Origin: Pigmentiphaga sp.
Lineage (GTDB): Bacteria > Pseudomonadota > Gammaproteobacteria > Burkholderiales > Burkholderiaceae_B
Reading direction: 5' to 3'
NCBI GenBank assembly: GCA_023228945.1
Contig: JALOAI010000016.1
Span: 62,001 to 126,000, forward strand
Length of the DNA: 64,000 nucleotides
Part shown: positions 8,346 through 16,492 of the stretch, one piece after another
Position numbering within the stretch: the stretch's first letter is position 1
How the letters are laid out: every line of letters starts with the position of its first letter
Made by a program: the position numbers and the translations under genes
Notes under the pieces: model-generated
The model's input: the letters and a program-made list of their open reading frames with translations, nothing else
Databases searched by the model: none
What the model was told of the DNA's origin: nothing

Positions 8346-9521
8346 CTACCCGTGTCGCAACGCCAGCAACTCGCGCGCGGCGTTGACCACTTCGATCGGC
8401 GCCACGCCGGCCAGACAAGCCTGGTGACCCTGCGCGCACACGCTGGCGTAGCAGAAACGGCACGGCACCTCGCGATTGAGCACGCGCTGCGGGGTTTGCC
8501 ACGGCGTGTGCTGGGGATTGGTCAAGGCGTAGAGTTCGACGATCGGCACGCCCAGCGCGGCGGCGATATGGGCCGGGCCGCTGTTATTGCAGACCATGAC
8601 CGACGCGCCCTCGATGGCCGCGCCCAGTTCGCCCAGCGTCAACTGGCCGCTCACGTCCAGCAGATCGGGCACGCGCGAGCGCAGCCGCTGGAGTTCGGCG
8701 GCCAGCCCCTCGTCTTCGGTGCCGCCAAGCACGAGCAGGCGTCGCCCCTCGCCCGCGAGCCCCTCCAGGGCCTGGGCCAGCTGCGCGGCCGGATAACGCC
8801 GTGAGGCCGCGCTCGCGCCTCCGTGCACGGCGATCCATCCCCGCTCCACGGTGACTCCCAGCCCGGCCAGGCGCCGCCGCAGGCTCAGGCGGTCGCGCTC
8901 AAGCACGGTAAAGCCGAGCCGCGTATCGACCGTGCGCGCGCCGACCGTCTCCACCAGCTTGAGCTGGCGCAGAACCTCGTGGCGCCGCACTTGGTGCGGC
9001 TCCGGTTCGCGCACCCAATGCTTGATCAATTGATAGGGATTCTCGCGGCTGTAGGCCAGTACGTCGGGAATTCCCGCCAGACGACACAGCAAGGCGGCCG
9101 GCAAAGCGCTCTGGCTATGAACAGTGAAAATTACCGCCGCGTCGGCGGCCAGCGCTGCCACCCGCCGTACCGCGTCGCGATCCCGCTCCGGCGTACTTCC
9201 CTCGCGCTTGACCCACGGCGCGTCATAGCACATGACCTCATCCACATCGCGCAGATGGGGCGCCAGCGCGGCGCCGGCCGAAGACGCCAGCAGGGTGATG
9301 CGCCGCCCGCCCTCGCGCAAGGCGCGCATGGCCGGCGTACTCATCAGCACGTCCCCCATATTGTCCAGACGTATGCAAAGGACGTGGCGCGCCCCTTGCC
9401 AGCCGCCGGCATCGGTGGCGAAGGCCTCGCCACCGTTCCAAGAAGCTCCGGGCTTCAACGGGCCCTGGTCTCGTCCGCCCCCGCCTTGAGGAGCGGCGCT
9501 GCCGCTCGGACTCGCGCTCAT
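8346..9521 (-). CDS. Family 9 glycosyltransferase (heptosyltransferase-like), first copy
   Basis: 391 residues from the ATG at 9521, which overlaps the stop of the phosphatase gene as ATGA; a much longer frame upstream is a shadow of that gene. After a Gly/Ser-rich N-terminus of about 40 residues, LCIRLDNMGDVLMSTPAMRAL is the GT9 acceptor-side motif and VMVCNNSGPAHIAAALGVP is the donor-side motif, followed by PQHTPWQ. A cysteine-rich end (PCRFCYASVCAQGHQ) resembles the Cys cluster of some LPS heptosyltransferases. Direct coupling to a GmhB-like phosphatase supports ADP-heptose as donor. Confidence 0.9.
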   Translation of the reverse strand: MSASPSGSAAPQGGGGRDQGPLKPGASWNGGEAFATDAGGWQGARHVLCIRLDNMGDVLMSTPAMRALREGGRRITLLASSAGAALAPHLRDVDEVMCYDAPWVKREGSTPERDRDAVRRVAALAADAAVIFTVHSQSALPAALLCRLAGIPDVLAYSRENPYQLIKHWVREPEPHQVRRHEVLRQLKLVETVGARTVDTRLGFTVLERDRLSLRRRLAGLGVTVERGWIAVHGGASAASRRYPAAQLAQALEGLAGEGRRLLVLGGTEDEGLAAELQRLRSRVPDLLDVSGQLTLGELGAAIEGASVMVCNNSGPAHIAAALGVPIVELYALTNPQHTPWQTPQRVLNREVPCRFCYASVCAQGHQACLAGVAPIEVVNAARELLALRHG

Positions 9522-10081
9522 GGCCTTGCCCCTATCATGCGGCTGGCCTCGGCAAGATCGGGAGCCAGAAAGTGCGGCGTGCACAACGGACCGGTTCGCC
9601 ACTCCGTTTCGTTTCCCACATCGAGCAGGATGGTGCGGCAACCGGCACGGCGGCCGGCCTCCACATCGTCGAGGATGTCGCCGACCATCCATGAATCCGA
9701 CAGGCGAATCCCCAAGTCCGTGGCGGCGCGCAGGAGAAGGCCCGGCGCCGGTTTGCGGCAGTCGCATGGGCCCGCATAAGGATCCACCGCGCCGGCGGGA
9801 TGGTGCGGACACCAGTAAAAACCGCTCAGACGGGCGCCGGCCTCGCGGAAAAGCTGCGACAAACGCTGCGCCACGCCGCCAAGCGCCTGGGGCTCGAATC
9901 GACCCAAGGCCACGCCCGGCTGGTTGCTGACCACCACCAGGGGCCAGCCGCGGGCCGCCAGAGCCTGCACGCCCCGTTTGGCGCCGGCCGCCCAGCGCAT
10001 GTCGCCGGGATCCACGTTGTACGGCACGTCCTCGAGCAGCGTACCGTCTTTATCCAGAAAAACGGCTGGGCTCAGGGCCAT
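9518..10081 (-). CDS. HAD-IIIA phosphatase, GmhB-like (heptose 1,7-bisphosphate phosphatase family)
   Basis: 187 residues. FLDKDGTLLEDVPYNVDPGDM is the HAD nucleophile motif with the GmhB-type cap-less start, and VVVSNQPGVALGRF is motif II. CPHHP followed by CDCRKPAPG is the zinc-binding Cys/His loop typical of GmhB, and WMVGDILDDVEAGRRAG is motif IV. GmhB makes D-glycero-D-manno-heptose 1-phosphate for ADP-heptose synthesis. Here the gene overlaps the SDR gene by ten bases and the GT9 gene by four. No gmhA, hldE or hldD was seen in the window, so it may be a dedicated second copy serving this glycan. Confidence 0.85.
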   Translation of the reverse strand: MALSPAVFLDKDGTLLEDVPYNVDPGDMRWAAGAKRGVQALAARGWPLVVVSNQPGVALGRFEPQALGGVAQRLSQLFREAGARLSGFYWCPHHPAGAVDPYAGPCDCRKPAPGLLLRAATDLGIRLSDSWMVGDILDDVEAGRRAGCRTILLDVGNETEWRTGPLCTPHFLAPDLAEASRMIGARP

Positions 10082-10800
10082 GATGTTTCCCTTACCGGCA
10101 GAACCATGATTTCGGGAATCACGCTGTCGCCGGGCTGAGTCAGGACGAAGCAGATCGCCCGCGCCACGTGGCCGGGATCCTGAAGCACCTCGGGATCGAT
10201 ATCGGGAAAGCGATCCAGCAGGAAGGGCGTACGCATGCCGCCCGCGACGATGGCGCTGACCTTGATACCCGCGGAGCGCAGTTCGGCGTGCATGGCGTAA
10301 GTCAGGCCGAGCAGACCCCATTTGCTGGCATGATAGGCGCTGGCATTGGGCCACGCCCGCAGAGCCGCCGTGGAGGCCACGTTGACGATATGCCCGCCGG
10401 GCTCCAGGCTGGACAAGGCCAGCTTGGACATCAGGAAGGGGCCGGTCAGATTGGTGCACAAGACGCGCTCCCAGGCCTCGACCTCCAGTTCCTCGATGGG
10501 CACCGTCACGTCGACTCCCGCGCAGTTCACGATGGCATCCAGACGGCCGAAGCGTTCGATCGCCTGGTCCAGGCCGCGCCGGACGTCGGGCGCCGAGCCA
10601 ACGTCGATCACGAACGGCTCGATGCTGGCCTCGGGGCGACGCAGCTGCGCCACGAGGGCGTGCGCCCGGGCCTCATCGATGTCCACGGCCGCCACCCGCG
10701 CGCCATCTTCCACCAGTTGCGCGCACAGGGCGGCACCGAGGCCGCTGCCGGCGCCAGTGACCAGCACCACGCGTCCGGAAAGCGAATTGAAGTCTTTCAT
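10072..10800 (-). CDS. Short-chain dehydrogenase/reductase (SDR)
   Basis: 242 residues from the ATG at 10800 (GAGGGGAG upstream). VLVTGAGSGLGAAL is the TGxxxGxG cofactor loop, NCAGVDV the NAG-type motif, NVASTAALRAW carries the catalytic Ser, and YHASK is the YxxxK catalytic pair. VDID after the second strand (an acidic residue) suggests NAD(H) rather than NADP(H). In the operon it probably oxidises or reduces a sugar-nucleotide intermediate. It sits between the GT4 and GmhB-like genes with spacing of 13 bases and an overlap of 10 bases. Confidence 0.85.
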   Translation of the reverse strand: MKDFNSLSGRVVLVTGAGSGLGAALCAQLVEDGARVAAVDIDEARAHALVAQLRRPEASIEPFVIDVGSAPDVRRGLDQAIERFGRLDAIVNCAGVDVTVPIEELEVEAWERVLCTNLTGPFLMSKLALSSLEPGGHIVNVASTAALRAWPNASAYHASKWGLLGLTYAMHAELRSAGIKVSAIVAGGMRTPFLLDRFPDIDPEVLQDPGHVARAICFVLTQPGDSVIPEIMVLPVRETSWP

Positions 10801-10813
10801 CTCATCTCCCCTC

Positions 10814-12094
10814 TTAGGCCGCCGCCCGTACCGAGGCTTCTGCGATACGCCGGGTGCGGCGATCGCCGTCGCCAAGCCGCGCGTAAACGTTCAGCAACTC
10901 ATCGGCGACATGCCCCCAGGTGTACAGGCGCTCCGCGCGCCGGCGGCCGGCCATACCCATCCTCCGGCGCAAGGCCGGGTCGGCGGCCAGCTGCGCCAGC
11001 CGGCGGGCCAGAGCGTCCGGATCTCGGGGCGGGACCAGGTATCCGGTCTGTCCGTCGACGACGGTGCTACGGATTCCGCCGGTGTCGGCGCCCACCACGG
11101 GTCGAGCGCATGCCATCGCTTCCAGCGGTGTGATGCCGAAGGGCTCGTACCAGGGCGTGGTCACGAACACGTCGCTCGCGCCGTAGTAATCGGCCAACTC
11201 CCAGCGGTCGCGGCGCCCCGCAAACTCCACGCCGCTGCGCACCCCTTCCTCTTCGCAGACCCCCATCAGCCGGGCCATCTCGGCGGACGTCGGCGCATCC
11301 GGCCGAGGGGCGTCCCCGCCCACGATGCAAAGCCGGGCTTCGATGCCGTAGCCGGAACGCAGCCGGGCCACGGCCCGTATTACGTTGTCCACACCCTTGC
11401 GCGGCACCAGACGACCCAACTGCAGAACTCGAAACTCCGCCGGCGCCCAGCCCAGCCTGCGGCGCGCCAGCGCCATATCCTGAGGGTACATTTCCGCGGA
11501 GTCATAGCCGCATGGCACCACGCGGATGCGCTTGGCGTCGGCGTCATACAAGTTCAGCAAGTCTTCCCGGTCCTGCGCACACTCGGCGATCAGGCAATCG
11601 GCCTGGCGCACGATATTTTCTTCAATCGCAAAGCGGCTGTCGGGGAAAGCGTCGGCGCTCTGCTGGTGCAGTCGCCGCACTTTGCCCAAGGCGTGAAAAG
11701 TCACCACCAGCGGGCATCCTTGGGCACGGGCGGCGGGCAAGGCGGCTTGTGCCGACATGAAGAAGTTGGCGTGCATCACATCGTACCGTTGCGCCTTGCG
11801 GCGGCGGTGCCGCACCAGATAACGGCCGAACTCCGCCATGAAGGGCAGCAGCTTCTCCTTCGGCAGATAGCGCGGCGGCCCTGCGGGCACGTGCACCACA
11901 TGTACACCCGGTACCCAAGACATGGATTCCGGCTGTTTGGGGCTGTCGCGCCGCGTGAAGACATCCACTTCGTGGCCCGCGGCGGCAAAAGCGCGCGCGA
12001 CCTGGCCCACGTAAACGTTCTGGCCACCGCAGTCGACACTGCCGGGGGCGGCCAGCGGCGACGCATGCTCACTGATCAACGCGATATAAGCCAT
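10814..12094 (-). CDS. Family 4 glycosyltransferase, first gene of the glycan operon
   Basis: 426 residues from the ATG at 12094; a TTG 12 bases further up is also possible. GSVDCGGQNVYVGQVARAF near the N-terminus resembles the GGQxVYV loop of sucrose-synthase-like and mannosyl GT4 enzymes. VLQLGRLVPRKGVDNVI and EPFGITPLEAMACARPVVG (the E-x7-E motif) define the C-terminal GT-B domain. The protein is soluble with no signal peptide. It follows the PRC-barrel gene by only 90 bases, and that gap contains a strong hairpin. Expression may therefore depend partly on read-through from the stress-protein block. Confidence 0.9.
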   Translation of the reverse strand: MAYIALISEHASPLAAPGSVDCGGQNVYVGQVARAFAAAGHEVDVFTRRDSPKQPESMSWVPGVHVVHVPAGPPRYLPKEKLLPFMAEFGRYLVRHRRRKAQRYDVMHANFFMSAQAALPAARAQGCPLVVTFHALGKVRRLHQQSADAFPDSRFAIEENIVRQADCLIAECAQDREDLLNLYDADAKRIRVVPCGYDSAEMYPQDMALARRRLGWAPAEFRVLQLGRLVPRKGVDNVIRAVARLRSGYGIEARLCIVGGDAPRPDAPTSAEMARLMGVCEEEGVRSGVEFAGRRDRWELADYYGASDVFVTTPWYEPFGITPLEAMACARPVVGADTGGIRSTVVDGQTGYLVPPRDPDALARRLAQLAADPALRRRMGMAGRRRAERLYTWGHVADELLNVYARLGDGDRRTRRIAEASVRAAA

Positions 12095-12119
12095 GACGCA
12101 CTCCAAGCGAAAATAGGTC

Positions 12120-12146
12120 CCCCACCCACCGCCGAGGCGGGTGGGG
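12120..12146 (-). terminator. Strong hairpin between stress block and glycan operon
   Basis: CCCCACCC at 12120-12127 pairs with GGGTGGGG at 12139-12146, with an inner GCC/GGC pairing. Read on the minus strand it is followed by CCTATTTTCG, a short and imperfect U-tract, so it looks like a partial terminator or attenuator. Only about 25 bases separate it from the start of the GT4 gene. Confidence 0.5.
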
Positions 12147-12184
12147 CCGTCGAGAAGAAGGAGGAAGGAAGAAGGAGGGTGCCG

Positions 12185-12601
12185 TTACCAATAAGGTGGC
12201 TGCTGGTAGTACTCGTGGGTCCGGCGCGCCCAGCTTTCATCGGCCATGGCCGGCCAGTCGCCCTTATCGAAGCCCTTATCGGCCTTGAGCCGCTCGATGC
12301 TCGCTTCCAGCAAAAAGCATTTGCGCTCCGCATCGAGGGTCAGCGCGCTCCAGGGAATGGCATAAAGCTTGTCGCCGATTCCAAGCACGCCGCCGTGCGA
12401 CAGCACGGCATACGCAATACGGCCATGCGGAACATCCAGCATGATTTCCTGGATACTGCCCAGCAGATCGCCCTGGCTGTTGTAGACGTCGTTGCTCTCC
12501 AGGGTGCTCGCGGCCATGACTTGCGGGCCGGGACCATTCAGCTTGCGCGGCGGGCTTCCCACGATATCGGCGCCAGCAGGATCCTGTTTACGCGTTTGCA
12601 T
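12185..12601 (-). CDS. PRC-barrel domain protein
   Basis: 138 residues, with AAGGAG upstream of the ATG at 12601. The central part (about residues 30-105: ASTLESNDVYNSQGDLLGSI, then IMLDVPHGRIAYAVLSHGG, then YAIPWSALTLD) is a PRC-barrel like those of photosynthetic reaction-centre H subunits, RimM and many small stress proteins. In free-living proteobacteria such genes often lie among osmotic or desiccation stress genes, as here next to BON and DUF883 genes. There is no signal peptide or membrane segment. The biochemical role is unknown. Confidence 0.82.
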   Translation of the reverse strand: MQTRKQDPAGADIVGSPPRKLNGPGPQVMAASTLESNDVYNSQGDLLGSIQEIMLDVPHGRIAYAVLSHGGVLGIGDKLYAIPWSALTLDAERKCFLLEASIERLKADKGFDKGDWPAMADESWARRTHEYYQQPPYW

Positions 12602-12613
12602 GATATTTCTCCT

Positions 12614-13393
12614 TCAGATTGTGGTTCCGGGTGCGCTGCGCGAGTCGTCACGATTCGCGACGCGCACCCGGTTCTCGACCTCGACCACGCCGGCGCAACC
12701 GTCGGCGCAATCTTCGACAGCGTGCTTGACGCGCCGACTCGGCACGGTGCCTTCAAGCGCCACGCGGCCCTCCTGCACACTGACTTCCACATCGCTGACA
12801 TCGAGTCCGCTATGGCTGAGCCGTTCGCAGACGACCTCGCGGATCCGCTCGTCCGAGCGGATATAACCTTTGGGATCGATACGCCGGGGCTGCGGGCGCG
12901 GCCCGTCGTCGGGTCCACCGCGCCAATAGCGCACTCCGTTATCCGGGTGCGACGCGCTCTCATCATCAGCCCAGGCGCCACGGCGCCTCATTCCCTGGCC
13001 GCCCATCAGCCCGCGCCCATAGCCCGAGTCCGGCCGCCAGCCTTCGTTGGATGCATACTCGGCAGTCACGCCCCAGTCGCGTACGCCCGGATATGTGCCA
13101 CCCTCTTCGTACTCGGGCCCATGGCGGTTGGGCTCGCCGAGATCGAAATCCGGCCTTCGCCCTCCCGCTCCGCTTCGCTCGGGATAGGCCTCGCCCCGCC
13201 AGTGGCCGCTGTCGTTGGTCAGTTGGCGGTGCGACTGCTCGCTTTGCACTTCCCACGGCCTTGCGCCCTCGCCCCGTTCCCATTCTTGAAAACGTTGCCA
13301 CGACGGCCCTTCTCCGCTTCCGCCGCGCCGCCCGCGGCTGACATCGTCCTGCCAGGGTGCGCCGCCACCGCGGCGCCATCGATCCTGTTGCAT
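12614..13393 (-). CDS. BON-domain protein with long Gly/Arg/Trp-rich N-terminus
   Basis: 259 residues from the ATG at 13393 (GGAAGGAGAG upstream). The first 180 residues are low-complexity and hydrophilic, rich in Gly, Arg, Trp, Asp and Glu (e.g. RWRRGGGAPWQDD), and likely disordered. The last 75 residues hold one BON domain: YIRSDERIREVVCERL, then VEVSVQEGRVALEGTVPSR, then AVEDCADGCAGVVEVENRVRV. BON domains bind membranes or phospholipids in OsmY-like proteins. No signal peptide is visible, so a cytoplasmic or peripheral membrane location is likely. It lies 12 bases upstream of the PRC-barrel gene. Confidence 0.8.
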   Translation of the reverse strand: MQQDRWRRGGGAPWQDDVSRGRRGGSGEGPSWQRFQEWERGEGARPWEVQSEQSHRQLTNDSGHWRGEAYPERSGAGGRRPDFDLGEPNRHGPEYEEGGTYPGVRDWGVTAEYASNEGWRPDSGYGRGLMGGQGMRRRGAWADDESASHPDNGVRYWRGGPDDGPRPQPRRIDPKGYIRSDERIREVVCERLSHSGLDVSDVEVSVQEGRVALEGTVPSRRVKHAVEDCADGCAGVVEVENRVRVANRDDSRSAPGTTI

Positions 13394-13529
13394 CTTTCTC
13401 TCCTTCCAATCGGGCCTTGCATCGCCCTGGCCTGCCATTCAGCAAGTAGCGTGCCGCAGCTTGCCTGGCCTCTGGCGCGCGTCCCGCGTGTCGGGTGCGG
13501 CTTCCGATGCCCTGCGCCGCAGCGGCGGC

Positions 13530-13856
13530 TTAGTCGCGCGAGGAGGATCGCTTCAGCCAGCACGCGGCAAATACCGCCCCGGCCACCGCCGCCATGGCGA
13601 TCGCCTCCCACGGATGGCGATGCGCGCACTCGTCGGCGGCCCGCGCCAACTGGCGCAGTCGTTCATCCGCCGTTTCCCGCCATTCGACAGCCCGGTCCTC
13701 CACGGACTCCCATTGCCGCTTCAGGCGATCACGGCCGGCCTCGATCTCCGCGCCGCCGTATGACGCGGTGCGCCGCAGCAGTTCCTCGCTGTTCTTGGCC
13801 AGGCTGGCCAAGTGGCCGTCGTCGCTGCCGGTAGAAAGTTCTTTCTCGGTGTTCAT
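13530..13856 (-). CDS. DUF883 (ElaB/YqjD-like) membrane-anchored protein
   Basis: 108 residues from the ATG at 13856 with GGGAGG upstream. A charged, probably helical N-terminal region of about 75 residues (NSEELLRRTASYGGAEIEAG and so on) is followed by a single C-terminal membrane segment (HPWEAIAMAAVAGAVFAACWL) and a short basic end. This is the architecture of ElaB/YqjD/YgaM, inner-membrane proteins that associate with ribosomes under stress or in stationary phase. It is the first gene of the stress block that leads into the glycan operon. A GCGGGG/CCCCGC hairpin at 13931-13945 lies upstream. Confidence 0.82.
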   Translation of the reverse strand: MNTEKELSTGSDDGHLASLAKNSEELLRRTASYGGAEIEAGRDRLKRQWESVEDRAVEWRETADERLRQLARAADECAHRHPWEAIAMAAVAGAVFAACWLKRSSSRD

Positions 13857-14044
13857 CTCGCCTCCCGTTGTCGCGCCGGAGTCGAATGATTCCGGCTGGA
13901 TGAGTGATAGGAGCCTGCCGCTCCGAAAATGCGGGGATACCCCGCGGGCGCCCCTTGGGCGCAAGACCCCCGGCCTCTAGAGCGGAACGTCTCCGCCCCG
14001 ATTGATCGCAAGTACCGTGCCGCGCCTTCGCGCGGCGGGCCCGC

Positions 14045-14491
14045 CTAGGGCGTCTTTCCGAACCGCTCCGCCTTGACGCACGCAATGTAGAAATGCGCGA
14101 TGATTCCGGCGAAAGCCTCATCGAACCACGGGAAAGCGCCGCTCACGCCCACTGTCATGCCGTCGACCACGGCGCTGCCCCACAACGGTTGCTCGTCGGG
14201 CAGCAGCAAGTGAGGCGAGGTTTCGCAAATCCGGTGGCCGGGCAGGCCGGTCCGCCAGCTCATGCGCGCCTTGGCTCTTGCATAAGCGGCATAGTCGGCG
14301 TCCCAGCGGGATCGGTCGCCAAAACTTTGTTCATACAAAATGGCGGATTCAAAATTCGTGCCGGGCGCCGCTCGCGGATCCATGACGACCACATGAAGAA
14401 AACCACTGTCGCCGGCTTCGTGGCTTGCCATGGCGCTATCGATGGCGGGCTGGGCGAGCCGCACCGCCCGGGCCGCCAGGCCGGCGCTCAT
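14045..14491 (-). CDS. Small protein coupled to ThDP enzyme, possibly GlcG/HbpS-like
   Basis: 148 residues. The ATG at 14491 overlaps the stop of the ThDP-enzyme gene (ATGA), so the two are translationally coupled. The sequence has no signal peptide. Near its end GMTVGVSGAFPWFDEAFAGIIA resembles the GxxGVSG...DE element of GlcG/HbpS-fold proteins, which bind haem or small acids. That relation is a visual judgement only. The coupling suggests an accessory role to the upstream enzyme, but no function can be assigned. Confidence 0.6.
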   Translation of the reverse strand: MSAGLAARAVRLAQPAIDSAMASHEAGDSGFLHVVVMDPRAAPGTNFESAILYEQSFGDRSRWDADYAAYARAKARMSWRTGLPGHRICETSPHLLLPDEQPLWGSAVVDGMTVGVSGAFPWFDEAFAGIIAHFYIACVKAERFGKTP

Positions 14492-16254
14492 GATGCCCAC
14501 CATTGCTTGAGCGTGGCCCGCAGCGCGGCGCCGCCCGCGGCGTCCTTGCGCAAAGCGCGCATATAGGCCGCCAGCTGGCCGGCTTCGATATGCGGCGGCA
14601 TGGGCGGAATCTCCGGATCGGCCATGACCTCGATAACGATGGGCGTCCGGGCGGCCACGGCCTGCTCCATGGCGGACGCCACCCGTGCCGCGTCTTCCAC
14701 ACGAACCCCCTCCAGCCCCAGCATCCGGGCATAGTCGGCATAGGGAAACGGCGGCAGGCACTGCGACGCCTCGAAGCGTGGATCGCCTCCCATCACCCGT
14801 TGTTCCCAGGTCACCAGGTTGAGATCGCCATTGTTCAACACCAGAACGACGAAGCGCGGGTCCGCCCAATCCCGCCAGCGATCGGCCACGCCGATCAGCG
14901 TATTGATGCCGTTCATCTGCATCGCGCCGTCGCCCACCAAGGCGAACACCGGGCGCTCCGGCCAGGCCAGTTTGCCCGCCAAGGCGTAGGGCAGCGCGCA
15001 GCCCATGCTTGCCAACCCGCCCGACACCGACGCCAGCATCCCGGGCCGTATGTCGATGTTTCTGGCATACCAGTTGGCGGCCGAGCCCGAGTCGCAGGTG
15101 ACGATGCTGTCGTCCGGCAGGCGCTTCGACAGCTCCTGGAAAGGCTGTTGCGGGTTGACGGGATTGCCGGCGACCTGTGCGCGAGCGTCCACGGTCTTTT
15201 TCCAGCGCGCCACCTGTTTCTCGACTTCCTGCCGCCAGCTCCTATCTGTGTTTTCCTGGAGCAGCGGCAACAATGCGGCCAAGGTCTGGCGCGCGTCGCC
15301 GACCAGGCCGACGTCGGCGGGATAACGCACGCCAAGCGCGCGGCCGTCGCGGTCGATCTGCACGCAACTCGCCTGGCCTTCCGCGGGCAGGAATTCACTA
15401 TACGGGAAACTCGTCCCTACCATGAGCAGGCAATCGCAATCCTGCATCAGGCGCCAGCTGGGCACGGTGCCCAGAAGGCCGATGCTGCCCGTCACGTACG
15501 GCAGGGCGTCGGAAAGAACCGCCTTGCCGAGCAAGGCCTTGGCCACACCGGCCCCCAGCCGCTCGGCCACCGCCGCCAGTTCATCGCTCGCGCCCAGCGC
15601 ACCCGCCCCCGCCAGGATGGCGACTTTTCGTCCACGGTTCAGGATGGTGGCGGCATTGTGCAGCGCATCCTCGCCGGGCACCTGGGCGTGCGATACCCAA
15701 CCGATGCCGCTGCGCAGCATGCCGTGGCGGTGAGGCGGCCGCGGCACTTCCGGCAAGTCCTGGACGTCGTTGGGGATGATGATGCAGGTTACCGCGCGCC
15801 GCTCCAGGGCAATCCGCAGCGCACGATCCACCAGGTGCCGCGCCTGCTCGGCGCTCGACATCATTTGCACGAAGTCATGCGCCACATCCTTGAACAGCGC
15901 GGGCAGATCGACTTCCTGCTGAAAATCGCCCCCCAGACTGGAGCGCGCCTGCTGCCCCACGATCGCCACGACGGGCTGGTGATCCATCTTGGCGTCGTAC
16001 AGACCGTTCAAGAGATGAATGGCCCCGGGCCCCGAGGTGGCCAGGCAAACCCCTATCTGGCCGGTGAACTTGGCATGCGCGCACGCCATGAAGGCCGCCT
16101 CTTCCTCATGCCGCACTTGAATGAACTCCAGTTCGCGCCCTTTGCGGCCGAACGCGCCGATCAAGCCATTGATCCCATCGCCCGGATATCCGTACACGCG
16201 CGCGATGCCCCAGGCTTCCAGACGTTCCAGGACAAAATCGGATACTGTCGCCAT
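14488..16254 (-). CDS. Thiamine-diphosphate-dependent enzyme, pyruvate oxidase/acetolactate synthase type
   Basis: 588 residues, typical for the family; the ATG at 16254 has GGGAG upstream. The N-terminal YGYPGDGINGLIGAFGRKG with the catalytic Glu in VRHEEEAAFMACAHAK forms the pyrimidine-binding domain. A central nucleotide-binding domain includes VAILAGAGAL. The C-terminal GDGAMQMNG...LNNGDLNLV is the ThDP/Mg-binding GDGX(~26)NN motif. It is closer to PoxB-like oxidases or decarboxylases than to IlvB because no regulatory ilvH partner is present. It probably acts on pyruvate or a related 2-oxo acid under stress or stationary conditions. Confidence 0.85.
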   Translation of the reverse strand: MATVSDFVLERLEAWGIARVYGYPGDGINGLIGAFGRKGRELEFIQVRHEEEAAFMACAHAKFTGQIGVCLATSGPGAIHLLNGLYDAKMDHQPVVAIVGQQARSSLGGDFQQEVDLPALFKDVAHDFVQMMSSAEQARHLVDRALRIALERRAVTCIIIPNDVQDLPEVPRPPHRHGMLRSGIGWVSHAQVPGEDALHNAATILNRGRKVAILAGAGALGASDELAAVAERLGAGVAKALLGKAVLSDALPYVTGSIGLLGTVPSWRLMQDCDCLLMVGTSFPYSEFLPAEGQASCVQIDRDGRALGVRYPADVGLVGDARQTLAALLPLLQENTDRSWRQEVEKQVARWKKTVDARAQVAGNPVNPQQPFQELSKRLPDDSIVTCDSGSAANWYARNIDIRPGMLASVSGGLASMGCALPYALAGKLAWPERPVFALVGDGAMQMNGINTLIGVADRWRDWADPRFVVLVLNNGDLNLVTWEQRVMGGDPRFEASQCLPPFPYADYARMLGLEGVRVEDAARVASAMEQAVAARTPIVIEVMADPEIPPMPPHIEAGQLAAYMRALRKDAAGGAALRATLKQWWAS

Positions 16255-16492
16255 GCTTGCTCCCGCTGGTGAGTGTGAGCGGCCTGGTAGCAAGCGTTAT
16301 TCCCGCATGCACGCCAATGGACGATCCGATCCCATCATGCGCCCGGGCATACGGTCAGCTCCGAGTAAGTTTTTTCTTGAACGCTCCGTTTTATACCTGC
16401 CTGACAGCACGGCTTTTCCTATTCTCCCAGGCAGCCTCTTTGGCATGGATCCTGCTTATACAAACGTTGGATCCCGCCCGAGGAGAGCACCA

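Noticed and set aside
10346..13834. Very long plus-strand open frame opposite the glycosyltransferase and stress genes
   Set aside because: It is antisense to five clear genes with motifs and ribosome sites; its translation is Arg/Pro/His-rich with no family resemblance. High GC makes such shadows common.
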